In this document: positions 12,437 to 24,015 of the stretch, one piece after another
How positions within the stretch are numbered: the stretch's first letter is position 1
How the letters are laid out: each line of letters begins with the position of its first letter
Assembly (NCBI RefSeq): GCF_905147045.1
Contig: NC_065889.1
Span: 5,771,001-5,835,000, forward strand
Source of the DNA: Nymphalis io
Taxonomy: Eukaryota > Arthropoda > Insecta > Lepidoptera > Nymphalidae
DNA length: 64,000 nucleotides
Direction: 5' to 3'
The notes under the pieces: generated by a model
The model's database searches: none
Told to the model about the DNA's origin: nothing
The model's input: only the letters and a program-made list of their open reading frames with translations
Translations under genes and position numbers: made by a program

Positions 12437-14026
12437 GTATTGATATTAAAAACATTTGTTAAATTTTTATTATTAATTAAATTAATTGTTCATAAATGTT
12501 GTAGGTGTGTTTATATAATCGCATGGCAGTTACTATTTACTAAATAAAGTAATTTCATTGAATAATGTCTACCTCTTGTCATTCTTTGCTGACCGTAAAT
12601 GAAATCGTAAGTAATAAAAGTAACAAGGCACTTGATAGACAAATTTAAGTGCAATTATATAAATTATTCTATCAACAAATGTACAATCTAGAATAGTTGC
12701 GGCAATAATCAAGTTATTTGCATGTCTTTGACCGACGGGATTCACTGTTGTATAATTGAAGCCTAACTGCTTCAATTTTATAGATAAGAGAACTAGAAAA
12801 TAGTTTTATTTCACGTCATTAACCTAAGCGATTTGTATACAAATGAATTGAATTTAATAGGACTATAAAAATTTTACTCGTAATAAAATAAAAATGCAGT
12901 ATTATTAAAGTAATATAATTTGCGTATTAGTTCGGTTTATTTATTATGAAAGTACATGTTATTCTTAGTTAAGTGAAAAGATCAAACCGCATTACAATGC
13001 GGTTTGATCTAACAAATAACAATTTGCAATTTAAATTGAAATAAATTACTGATAAAATTATCATAGTTATGTATCCGCTCGTAACTATGTATAAGCTAAT
13101 GTACTACCATTTGTATTTATATCACCATTTGTATATATATTATGTTTATTAAAATATCTCGCATTATAAATAAAAATACTATATTATATATAATAATTAT
13201 AAATGTATAATTATAATGATACGTGTAAAATGGTCAGCGTCATTTCATACCTTGGTTGGTTTTGGTCAGGTCAGTATTTTTTTTTAAACTTTTTTAAGAG
13301 GTAGATAAAATATGCCAGTTGAATTAATGTTTGTAATCATTTGATTAACGCACATCTTAAAAAGTTCAATAAATAAAACATTAAATTAAATTATATTATT
13401 ATTAATTATTAGTAGTAATGCTTTTACTCAACACTATTAGGAACAACTTGCATAATTATGAGGATACACTAGACGCAATACGAAACTAAATGATGATTTC
13501 TGAACGCAAATCTGGAAGTAAAATGGGGTCGCGAGCTTTTAATATCTCCAAACGGACGGTTCGACTACGTTATACTACTGAAATTACGATTTGTTTGGAA
13601 ACTATCTATAGACATAACCGCAGGATGGAAGCATATGTTGATCGTTTGTTATTATCTATAGTAGCGGAAGCTGCGTGTTTTACTTCAAGGGTAAAAATAC
13701 GCTGGTTAAAGAAATTAAGTAATATAAAAACAAAATTAATTAACGGATTTTTCATAATTTTACCAAACAATTACGATTTCTTAAGACGGTGACGCATAAG
13801 TTAGTAACTATAGACATTACTATTATTTTTTTTAAATGGCGTTTCCTGTCTTCCTGTTTTTGCAAGTTGTGTATTAAACAAATGTGAAATAAAAACCGTG
13901 CACCGTTTTACTTTTCAAAAACGTGTAATATTCGTGTCAATATTATTACGTATGATAAATAATAATATAAAATGAATATAATAAAAGATGAATAATTCAT
14001 CTGTCATAAAAACACAACGTGAATTT
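12437..14026. other. AT-rich intronic sequence with one perfect hairpin
   Basis: A 100-codon plus-strand ORF at 13490-13792 resembles no family I know and may be degraded sequence near the mariner relic. The hairpin at 12979-13010 is listed separately. Confidence 0.4.
12979..13010. repeat. Perfect 15-bp inverted repeat, 2-bp loop
   Basis: Arms agatcaaaccgcatt (12979-12993) and aatgcggtttgatct (12996-13010) are exact reverse complements separated by AC. No surrounding element explains it. Confidence 0.9.
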
Positions 14027-14217
14027 CGTCGACCATTTCCCAACTGTTCGCCCGATTTGACCTGTCCAGACTTCTTTCTTTGGGGTTATTTGAAATCTAT
14101 TGTGTAAATAAATAAGCCACAGACTCTCGCAGCCAAAAGAAACATTCTTAAAGAAATAAGAAACATATCGCCGGAAGGTATGGAATGTTTGCAACAAGTT
14201 GCGACAAGTTATAAAAA
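14027..14217 (+). pseudogene. Mariner-type transposase C-terminal relic
   Basis: In frame from 14027 the sequence reads PFPNCSPDLTCPDFFLWGYL followed by KSIV, a stop, then INKPQTLAAKRNILKEIRNI and SPEGMECLQQ. The SPDLTCPDFFLWGYLKS block and the following NI..EI..ISPE region are characteristic of the C-terminal part of mariner-superfamily transposases, which includes the third catalytic acidic residue. An internal stop and loss of the N-terminal DNA-binding and first catalytic regions show a dead copy. A possible 3' terminal inverted repeat is ttttgcgccacccagtat at ~14392-14409, but I did not find its partner. The opposite-strand ORF at 13997-14197 is a shadow. Confidence 0.72.
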
Positions 14218-14818
14218 TTGAAAAATAGTGTTCATAATGTTATCATTCTGGAAATTACCATTGAAAAGACGTTACCTTCAAATCCTATTGGGACGACATT
14301 TCATGACACAAGTGTATAATATTGAAAAAACTAATCATAGTTATTTTAAATTCAGAATACAAGTTGTAACCGAACCAAATAGGATCATTACTTTTGCGCC
14401 ACCCAGTATATAATATAATAAATAATGACACAGAAATAATGCACAAAATTTTCATTTATTTCAACTGATTTAGTTACGCTTACTACGAAATCCCAATGGC
14501 AAGTCGCCAATTGTAATATTAGTATGTCATTCTTATGCTAATAGTAATAGTTGATTCACTGAGAAAACCTATTTACTTTGAAAGCACAGTTATTAAAAAA
14601 TTTATTTCATAGAGTAAAAATAGTAATTTCATAATTTTATAAGTATATCAAGTCATATTAAATTGTACTGAGCGATAATTCCAATAAATAGGTGATATAA
14701 GCTCATAAGTCACAGATTAGACTAATTGATATATTGAAAATGAAATATTAAGGGATATAAATCCTAGCATGAATAGTTGAGTTTTCGTATATTTGCATCT
14801 TATATCATCCTATATGTA

Positions 14819-14881
14819 ATGGATGAAAATCTGCCACACGTGTATCCACCAGCCCGCATTAGAGCAGCATGGTTGAATATA
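14819..14881 (+). mobile_element. SINE-A fragment
   Basis: Only the middle of SINE-A is present: aatctgccacacgtgtatcc and agcccgcattagagcagcat. Neither the tRNA head nor the 3' end is recognisable. Confidence 0.6.
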
Positions 14882-15693
14882 GATCATATTAATATTATTA
14901 ACAATTAATAAATGAAAGCACTATTCTTCATGAAAATCAATGTATACTATTCAACCCCACCATCATTTACGGAATATTAACTTTCAGGATTTTATTAACT
15001 AAGCGCATTAAATAAAATAGGTCAAAGCTCTTATAATATATCACCATAAGCTCCTACATAATCCAAAAAGCTATTTTTAGAAAAAATATACATAACAGTA
15101 TTCTTTTTAACAAAAAAAAAAATATTTCATAGCCTGATAATAATTAAAAATATATATTATTTAAAAAAAATCTATATAGAAGAAAAAAATATTTAATGTA
15201 TTTACATGTGCCGATTCTATTTTACGTTATCAGTTTATTTTAACGGGACTAGTAATATTGCTATCTCTAACATGTATAGTGTTTATAAGATCAGCAAGTC
15301 TTTAAGCCCTGTCAAATTCGTTTACAGATTATATACAATGAATTGGTACATTTTTTTATATTATACTTTTAAATATCGAATGTGAATTCTGTAAATAGTA
15401 CTAAATACAGCAAATTCCGATTTTCAAAATATTTAGTACGAGCACACAGTATAAGCGAAATAAATTTCTATGAGAACGTTAAATCATTGGGCGTTACTAT
15501 TTTCAAAATTAGTGTGTGTGTGTGTGTTAACTGTTTTTCTTAAAACATATAACAATGTACAAAAATATATTATTAGTGCATTAAAAGCAACATGTATTAT
15601 AAAAAATATTATATTTACGTCATTATATACATATGGTAAGGGGTTGTTTATGAGTAATTTATGTATGCGTGGAATGATCATACGAAACATTAC
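14882..15693. other. AT-rich intronic sequence
   Basis: No gene seen. A short (GT)n run lies at about 15512-15527. Confidence 0.4.
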
Positions 15694-15777
15694 CTGGACG
15701 ATGGACCGCGTCTGCCGAGTGACGTCATCAGTAGAGCCCTGTATGGACCGAGGTGCTCTGATGCAAGTCGGTATCAT
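15694..15777 (-). CDS. sick: Candidate alternative first coding exon of the NAV/sickie gene (short N-terminus)
   Basis: On the minus strand an ATG at 15777 in a good insect context (A-rich, A at -3) opens 28 codons, starting MIPTCIRAPR and ending TRSIVQ. A CAG/gtaatg donor follows in phase 0. The ending matters: vertebrate NAV2 reads ...DSVQ-IYTDWANHYL, and this exon supplies ...RSIVQ immediately before IYTDWANHYL of the exon at 7088-7270, with compatible phase. An alternative reading is an internal exon starting after the CAG at 15758-15760, but no strong pyrimidine tract precedes it, so a first coding exon is favoured. The block is clearly richer in GC than its flanks. The intron to the CH exon would be about 8.4 kb. 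The open frame on the opposite strand here is treated as a shadow. Confidence 0.62.
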
Positions 15778-16059
15778 TTTATCACAAGCACATCTTTATC
15801 ACTATGACTCACAATAAGGAAAGTTTATTAACTGTGAATTATTTATAATCTGTTATTATTTTTATTTTTTTCGAGCTGTAAATGGAAAAGGTAGCTACTA
15901 TGATTTTATTAGGTTATTTTTATTGATTTAAAAGCGAAACAAAGATCAACGTTTAATATTAACGACATATAAGTAACAATTTTAATTAATATTTAAAATA
16001 ATCATCCTTTTGTTTACTACTTTCAATAAATTTAATTCAGTAAGGATAACAAAAACCAT

Positions 16060-16300
16060 CGTTTCCCGACCCACCCAGCCTTTAAGATAACTGAGAGCAA
16101 TATATAAAAACGGATATAATTTAAGCATGCGTCACGGTTCATGAATGAATGGATACGTTTGTACGATAAAGTCTTCTCGGAATATTTACTCTAGCGATCG
16201 GCGCCTACGCCCACGAGCGGCGAGACTGCGTCATGAAACCGTGCGATACGGAACATCAGAATAGACCTCCCAGTAAAGACACGCAGACTTTATAGTAACA
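16060..16300 (-). promoter_or_regulatory. Possible promoter region for the short NAV isoform
   Basis: This GC-rich block lies 300-500 bp upstream (minus strand) of the ATG at 15777. It contains a TATATA-like stretch near 16100-16107. It also contains an imperfect inverted repeat: cacggttcatga at 16133-16144 and tcatgaaaccgtg at 16231-16243. Placement upstream of a candidate first exon is the main argument; no start site is proven. Confidence 0.28.
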
Positions 16301-16528
16301 GCGTGAATGCACTTTGATATTAGACTGTACCCATTTATACTCGCGCCTTATTTTTCTTTGAATCTAAATTAAAAAATATTCATGAATGTTTTTAATTCTT
16401 TTTTCAAATAAGCTTCTATTTTCATAATAATTAAAAGAATCCTTAACCGTATTTAATACTGATTTATTTTTACAATTTGCGTAATTTAAAAATCGAATGC
16501 TATGTATTTTTTTGTAGTAAGTGTTAGA

Positions 16529-16803
16529 TTTTTTTTATAGAGTAGGAAGGCGGACGAGCATATGGGCCACCTGACGGTAAGTGGTCACCAACGCCCTTAG
16601 ACATTGGCATTGTAAGAAATGTCAACCTTCGCTTACATAGCCAATGCGCCACCAACCTTGGGAACTAAGATTTTATGTCCCAGTTTTATGCTCACCCTTC
16701 AAACCGGAACACAACAATATCAAGTACTGCTGTTTTGCGGTAGAATATCTGATGAGTGAGTGGTACCTACCCAGACGAGCTTGCACAAAGCCCTACCACC
16801 AGT
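16529..16803 (-). mobile_element. SINE-B copy 4, near full length with a small internal deletion
   Basis: Nearly identical to copies 1 and 6 and ends in a T-run (poly(A) on the minus strand). About 20 bp around the cttgtgcctgtaattacact segment is deleted and replaced by ttttatg. A 64-codon ORF runs out of it and is not a gene. Confidence 0.85.
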
Positions 16804-17247
16804 AAAGATGAGATGTTCGTTATAACTAAAAATGAAATGTATAATTTTCTTCAAGTAGAAATTAGTGATTCTTTTCAAATTGTACGTTTAAAAGGGGACT
16901 TTTGTTCTGTAATCTACACAATCAAAGCCGAATGTCTATCGTGTCTATAATTAAATATGCATAATTTTGGTGTAGGCGTCGTAGCCGTGTTAATATTGAA
17001 ATGAAATAATACACAATGCTTGAAACAATGACGAAGTACCGTTTAGTGGGAGGGAAAAGTAATTTTATATTTATTAGTTACTTTGTCTTAACATTTGGGC
17101 GCTTAGATTAATTTAAAGAACACGATTATGATACAATCCCACATTTGGTAATATGTATATGAGCGTGACCACAGACACATACAAGACATTATTAATTAAT
17201 TATAACTTATTAAAATAAATAAAAGTTTGATAATACACAATTTTATA
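16804..17247. other. Intronic sequence, nothing recognised
   Basis: No exon, repeat or RNA gene could be supported. Confidence 0.4.
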
Positions 17248-17525
17248 GCCGAAATGCCTCAGTGATTAGAATAGGTGATTCTTATAAAAAATTGCGGGTT
17301 AAAACTGCAAAACCAAGGTACGCACGAATTAATTTCAATGTACATATTTTTTATAATTCGCATCGTGTTCGGCGATGACGGAAAATACTGTGAGGAAAAT
17401 ACACGTGTCGGGTGAAAATCTGCTACATATGTATCGACTAACCCGATTGAAAACATGGTACATTTATACTCGTTAATTACACCCTCAAAAATTGAGGTTT
17501 TAGCCCAGCAGGGCATTCACAGCTA
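17248..17525 (+). mobile_element. SINE-A copy 2, full length but diverged
   Basis: The whole body is traceable, from gccgaaatgcctcagtgatt and the decayed B box (cgggttaaaactgc) to tagcccagcagggcattcac. Many substitutions indicate an old insertion. Confidence 0.75.
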
Positions 17526-18984
17526 TTTCTTTGACATCTTACTAACGATCTGTCCCATCAATTAACATTTACTTAACTTTTAACGTTTACTAAATATACT
17601 ATGTAAGTATTTACAAATAATAATCAATTTGATCTATCCCACGGTACTTTAAGTAATTATCGCTAATGCTACGCGTAGGATTAAGGCAATTTCATATTTC
17701 AACATCTACCTACTGCGAACATTTATTATACGTATTGAAAATAACACACGTCACACAAAGATAAATCAATATATTTTTATGAAGATACTTTCAAAACTAG
17801 GGAACTACATGGCTCGACACTTCGACGTTCCACGCGTTTCAGGTAAAGAATAATATACGAAACTATGAAAGCAATATAGTGTTCTACGAGAGTTTCCTGT
17901 CTTTTATTTATATTCTGTGATCCGTGTGGCAACACTGCTTCGCGTGTATAGAGTTACTGGTTGAAAACGGTTTCTTTAAAGAGAAAAAAAAAGTCAAAGG
18001 AAGAGCAAACGAGGACGCACATTTCTAGCACCTCTTTGAATGTCGTTTTAGACGTCTTAAAACAGTCAACAGTAGGAAAATGACAGCTATACTTAGGACT
18101 ATCTTTGAACTTTGTCACTATCATAATAAGTGGATAGGCTCTTTATGTATTAAATGGCATTGTAACTAATGCTTTACTGAAATTCTACATTTGTATTTAT
18201 TTTTATTATTTGTAGTAAATTTTAAATAAGACATACAAAAAAGGTTATTTATTTATGTGTGTTTGTTTTTACGTATAAGGTAAAATGTCAGTGGGTGCAG
18301 CGTTTATTAATAAATTGCTAGTACTGCGAGGATATAAATTAAGTCCAGCCATTAAAAACATGAACCAAAGTAATGTTGCGTTAGATCACAATAAATAAAA
18401 GAGAAATTCTGCGCTACCTTCCCACCTAAAGCTTTTCAACACATCTCAGAAAAAAAAACAGGTCATGCGCCAGCGCAGATATTTTAGGGTTTAACCTATT
18501 TCAAATTACCGCGAAAATGGCGTAATGATGCGCAAAGCTCATAAAAAGGTTACACACATCCGACAGTGTTTGTTTACACGCGTCAAAACTTCGATACGAG
18601 TATTTATAACCGCGGAAGGTGCGCCGGAGCAACGAACTTGTGACAATCGTAAAACACGACTATTTGAGCGCTCGCTCACATGCAGACTGACAAAACTAGT
18701 ATATTATACTGCGTAATTTAATTGTTTTGATTTCGTTGACGGTTAATTTTAATAATTCAAAATATTGAAAACTTAAATTACTACAACTGTTTTATTTAAA
18801 TGACAAAATGTCATAAAAATCTATAATTAACTTAAAAATCAAAACGTACATATTAATAAATAAAGAATATGAGTGGAGATGGTCCACTAGATATATATAA
18901 CATGTCTCTTAATCGACGATTACGGATTTAATTGGAGCCATTGAGTTATCATGTGATAATTTGGAGATTTTATTTCGTACTTAG
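17526..18984. other. Intronic sequence including a GC-rich TATA-bearing block
   Basis: Apart from the promoter-like block at 18480-18720 (separate entry), nothing is recognised. Confidence 0.4.
18480..18720 (-). promoter_or_regulatory. Promoter-like block with a consensus TATA box on the minus strand
   Basis: A GC- and CpG-rich island in AT-rich flanks. On the minus strand it holds TATAAATA (complement of 18601-18608) preceded by CCGCGG. It has the same orientation as the NAV gene and lies 2.8 kb upstream of the candidate exon at 15777. It could be a promoter, an enhancer or an unrecognised element. Confidence 0.22.
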
Positions 18985-19080
18985 TAGGAAAACATGGTGA
19001 AGAAACGTGTCTGTTAATTGATGATTGAAATTCTGACAACATCCAAATTGGAGCAGCGTGGTGGAATAAGCTCCAAACTT
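18985..19080 (+). mobile_element. SINE-A fragment
   Basis: The middle and 3' part are recognisable: gaaaacatggtgaagaaac, then ggagcagcgtggtggaataa with gctccaaac. The tRNA head and terminal 3' segment are missing. Confidence 0.65.
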
Positions 19081-20488
19081 TATCTTTAGGCCGCTAGGAA
19101 GCCTAGCCTTGGGACACTTACAGACTTACATTTTTAACTTTACCTTTAAAAATTATAATTAAATCATTTTTTATTTGCCACAACTGAATATTTCATACGT
19201 CATAAATAAAACTTAACAACTCCTAGACCAATTAGAGCTTCCGATTAATTTATTCTATAAGCGAACTCTCGTACTATCCACGTAACAAAGCACCTCTAAA
19301 ACATTTCGTAGATTATCACGATTGTGTGAACTACCGTAAAAGGATTTATGTGACAGTTATCATGTTTTATTACGGTATATTATTACACATACATCTTTTG
19401 GAGTATTCTAAATAATGTGTTCATAAACTTCTTTATGTTACCTCAAATCTGTACCAATACTGGATCATGACAAATTGTAATTCCTTAGATATGATTATCC
19501 ACAATTTCAAATAAAGAACTTTAAATTATACATTTAGTTTAATTTTTGTGTTGTTGAGTGAAAAATTACAAATATTAAATTAATTTGTAGATTCAGTATT
19601 AATTTACTATTATATAGTCAGACTAGCAATTCGTGATACATGCGTATTATTTACATTTCTCGACCATGATTCAACATTTTATTGTATGACAATTTTAACA
19701 AATAATGATATTTATATTACATTGTATTCTTAAGATATTTAAACTGATCTAAAATTTATTTGAAACACATAAGCAAGTGATGTTAATTAAAAACTTGTAA
19801 AAATAGTAAGAGCTCTATTGTTGATGCGTTAATTTCAAAGTTTCGACATATTGCAACATTCGGGGAAAACTGTATCGGGCCGGGATTGCACGCTTTTTTT
19901 TAAATATTTTGTATAGAAGCGTTTATTACGCATAAAGTTGTCAACAAGCCAGCAACACATTTTTAGAACTATCTTTTTTGTATGTTTGTCTGTTATCTGT
20001 ACTGCGTGTAAAATGCCTTAATGCATTTAGTATGCGGAATCTACCCGATAGATTTAATTGAAATTTAACACATTGAATAAATAAAATCGAAAAAACTCTT
20101 AAAAGTATTTTTGAATTGTTATTTTGCCCGTGCGTAAACTATATTATAAAAAAAACTAATAACAGCGCATTCATAATCGTTTGTTTCTTATAAAACATTT
20201 ATATTTTTGTTGTTAAGGTAAGTTAAGTTGGTAAGTTTAACGAGTGTGTTGACTGTTCTGTTTTTTTTTTTTTAATTATAGTTTCGTATGCGGAGTTTAC
20301 CTATCAGTAAGTGTTACACTCTTATAATAATTATTTGAGTTTATGATTTTTTAAATTAAATAAAAAATATTTAGTGATGAATGGTTAGTGAACCTAAATA
20401 AATAAATATTCTAATTCAATATACCGGCTTACTGTTATTTAAAAAAACAAAAATGAAACAATTCTAACCCCAATTGCAATGTACAAAA
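19081..20488. other. AT-rich intronic sequence, no gene seen
   Basis: Low-complexity T and A runs only. Confidence 0.5.
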
Positions 20489-20738
20489 AAAGCGGAATAT
20501 AAAAGTCCCACCACTGGGTTTAAATCTCCTCTCCTTTTGCCGAAAAGGAGAAGGACACACATATGGCACAGTTCCAGTCGACACATGCAAGTTCATCACG
20601 ATATTTTCCTTCACCACAGAGCACGGTATAAATTATGAACAAAAATTAAACACATATTAGTTCTCTGGTGCTCGCATGGGTTTGAACCTGTAATCATTTG
20701 TTAAGATTCACTTGTACTAGTCAATGGGCCATCTAGGC
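20489..20738 (-). mobile_element. SINE-A copy 3, diverged
   Basis: On the minus strand the tRNA-like head (gatggcccattgac), a B box (gggtttgaac on the plus strand) and the 3' part with tcccaccactgggtt are visible. Several small deletions are present. Confidence 0.75.
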
Positions 20739-21802
20739 GTCTCATGTATTTTGTATTTAGAGGCAAACCTTTATTTACGAATTTGATAATCTAAGCAAGG
20801 TGTCAAATTGATAGGGTTAGCAAGGTCATTGTTATTTTGATAATAGCATATCCTATATATGTGGGACACAAATGTGTAATTCACATTGTTACGTGGGCGA
20901 GTAAGAGTTTGTAACTTATACTCAATCATGCTGCCAAGTTGGCTTACTGTAATTATACGTTGATCCTAACAATACTCTGTGAATAGGGTTAGCATCGGAC
21001 CGAATAAATCTGGTTTTAGTTGGATTTTACAAGTTTGAGCTGGTTTTGGTTTTAATTAAATTTAAAAGTTACTAAACTTATTTTGTTTCGGTAAAAATAG
21101 GATGAGGTTTTCATATAATCTATTTTATAGTTCTCGTGTTTAAAAAAAATATCGATATACTTTTTATAAAACATTTTCTTTCTGTACTTCACGTTTAAGA
21201 ATTATAAAGTTCATTATTCATTTTCATATATTTAGAATTTTCGGCCCAGTATAACCCAACGCATGTAGGTACAAAATTTGTAACTATTGAACAACTGTTA
21301 GTTTATTTAAAATAAATAATTTAATTAATTATATTATTGTCTTTTTCCATAATTTTATTGTTAGAGATAGTACAAAATAAAAATAGAATATTTTTATTGA
21401 AATAATTATTTATTTTTTCTATTATATAGAATTAATTAAAGTAAAATGTTTTTCTTTCTTGACATATTTTACAATTCTTGACATATTGGCGATAAGTACA
21501 TTACTGATACGAAGTTATAGATTATTTGATTTATATATACTAAATCCAATCCAATACCACCACCACTAAATCGGTACATTCTCAGATAAATCTTACGATT
21601 TCAAATATGAAAACAAAAAGCAATTGGAACTCGGTCCACGGTAGGAGCATTTCCGTCGCCTCTTATAAATAGTCTCTATGTAGGTAAATGATCGGTCTCG
21701 ACATTGCGTTTGTCAAACGTTTACCTCCGTTTCAAATATATTAATGTCTGAACGATATTTTTAATTATTTTATTGCCCTAATTACTGTTAAAAAACCGAT
21801 CT
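20739..21802. other. AT-rich intronic sequence, no gene seen
   Basis: No exon or repeat could be supported. Confidence 0.5.
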
Positions 21803-22077
21803 TACTGGTGGTAGGGCTTTGCAAGCTCGTCTGGGTAGGTACCACCCACTCATCAGATATTTTACCGCAAAACAACAGTACTTGATATTGATATTTCCAG
21901 TTTGAAGGGTGAGTGAGCCAGTGTAATTACAGGCACAATGGACATAATATCTTAGTTCCCAAGTTTGGTGGCGCATTGGCTATGTAAGCGATGGTTGACA
22001 TTTCTTACAATGCCAATGTCTAAGGGCGTTGGTGACCACTTACCATCAGGTGGCCCAATTGCTCCATAAAAAATAAA
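21803..22077 (+). mobile_element. SINE-B copy 5, near full length
   Basis: Runs from actggtggtagggctttgca to ccataaaaaataaaa. The tail side lost part of the cgtccgccttcat segment. Divergence is low to moderate. Confidence 0.85.
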
Positions 22078-22286
22078 AACTATTTGTTACTTTTTTATTA
22101 TGCAACAAAACTATATATTGCTTATCTATACTATCTTGAAGCTTTTTTGCAGACGCTATGGGTGCTCAATTCTGCGACATTAGATAAAGATACATATAGT
22201 ATTCAAATAACGTAATTAATATAATAAAATTGTATATACACTAGTAGTAGTAGTTTGTAGGTTGATGTATTGTAATAACAATTTTA

Positions 22287-22500
22287 AATAATAATAATAA
22301 TATCCTGGGACATTTTTCACACACGGCCACCTGATCCCAAATTAAGCTTGTACAAAGCTTGTGCTATGGAAACCAGACAACTGATATACTACATATACTA
22401 CGTTTTCTTTTGTAAATACATACTTATATAGATAATTACACCCAGACTCAGGACAAACAGACATGTTCATGCACACAAATGTCTGTCCTGGGTGGGAATC
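22287..22500 (-). mobile_element. SINE-C copy 1, 5'-truncated
   Basis: Matches the element at 32721 in reverse: an (AAT)n run, then atcctgggacatttttcaca, and finally tgtcctgggtgggaatcg, which is the B-box region. Truncation falls inside the tRNA-related head. Confidence 0.8.
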
Positions 22501-23864
22501 GTCAAATAAATAAATAACAAAAGTTAAATATCTTAACGATAGTGTAAGGAATAGGTACAATTACTTTCATTTTTTATTGGGTTACTTTCTATTTACTAAT
22601 TAACAAAAAAGTTAATGTATAACTAGCAACCTATCTCAACTTCGCACCGTCACAGTATAGGTTTCATCTGAAATAGTGTCTGACAAATATAGTATCTCTA
22701 GCACAAATACAGTAAGGAATGGGTGGATTTGATTCGCACCCGTATCCGGTCAACTAGTCATTTTGTTTCAACACATCCCATGCATATTCTATGTTGTTAT
22801 CTTAAATAGTTCTTATATGTATCTTGATTTATTTTAAATCGCAGTGTAAAAAACCAAAATTATATATTTTTTATTTAAATATTTTTATTAAGTACTGCTT
22901 ATAGGGATATAATAGGGATATAATTATATAGGGATATAAAAGCTCATACACTGGTAGTAATCTTCGAGTATATAAGCTTGAAATATATATTGTCTCAAGA
23001 TGTTGAGCTCAAAGTTGAAGTTGAAAAGTTGAAGGAGCAAATTTTGCAGATCTTTTTGTCTTTTCTGTAAACTGGCGAAAATCCGTGTGTATCACGAAAT
23101 ATGTTTCAATATTTTATCAATGTTTTTGTTATCAATTTTCAATGAGAAAGTAATCGACATTTAACGATAAAATAATTTTAAGTTAAAATATTTTTATATA
23201 TTAACGGATTCATGTTATTACTACGTGATGACAAAATATTTAATTTTTTTTAACAAAGTTATCACCGAAAACTTATGATACATAATAATTTTGTTTTTAT
23301 CTTCGTTTAATTTTTTTTTTATTTAATTATTTTTTTCAAATGAAACTATAATATTACTTAAAACCTTGTATAGTAAGTATATATATTTATTTTGCTTTTG
23401 CCAGGTATTCTCATCCTCAGATTTTAAGTGTTGTAAGACAAAATCGTAAAGCTGTACGTGTTTGCACCAGAATGTTTTATTGAATATTTAAACATGTTTG
23501 TAGTGGTATTATGTTTAAAAACCTTTTGGAACTGCAGTACAAAGAGAAGATCTCGAAAGTCGTTACAATAAATCGTCCGAATGCACTCACGACCTACCGT
23601 TCGTAATTTATTTAAAGACCTTTATGAACATTTGATTGGAATTGGTACTTCGTAACCTTTCGCGATCCTCTTTTTGCATGGTACTCGCTTTCCAAATTTA
23701 GTTCGAAATATAAAATTGAAATTAATTTAATTAATTAGCCAATTAATTAATTTGAGCATTATGTTAGATTAATTGAAAATAAAATTAATTATTATTATTT
23801 TAATGGTTTGAATATTATTACAATATATTTATGCAAATTTATTCACTAATTAAAGTCACTCCCG

Positions 23865-24015
23865 TCTGTATAAATACCACGTGTCATAATATATTTAGCC
23901 GCGTGTTCGTCGCGACACGCGCGACCCGTGCGCGCGCGCTCATCTGACTAAGCGGAAAGCTCAAAGCTTCACAAAAGCTCTACAAAGCTCGTCATAGAAT
24001 GGGAAGCATATAGGT
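23865..24015 (+). promoter_or_regulatory. CpG-rich block with TATA box, possible promoter or enhancer
   Basis: TATAAATA at 23869-23876 is followed by cacgtg and then a dense CpG stretch with two overlapping tcgcgaca/cgcgcgacc-type motifs. A possible donor (atag/gtaaca) lies at ~24014 on the plus strand. No coding frame is evident, so function is inference only. Confidence 0.22.

Noticed and set aside
15470..15817. 115-codon plus-strand ORF
   Set aside because: It overlaps the minus-strand exon that has splice sites, phase and homology; the plus frame has no recognisable family.
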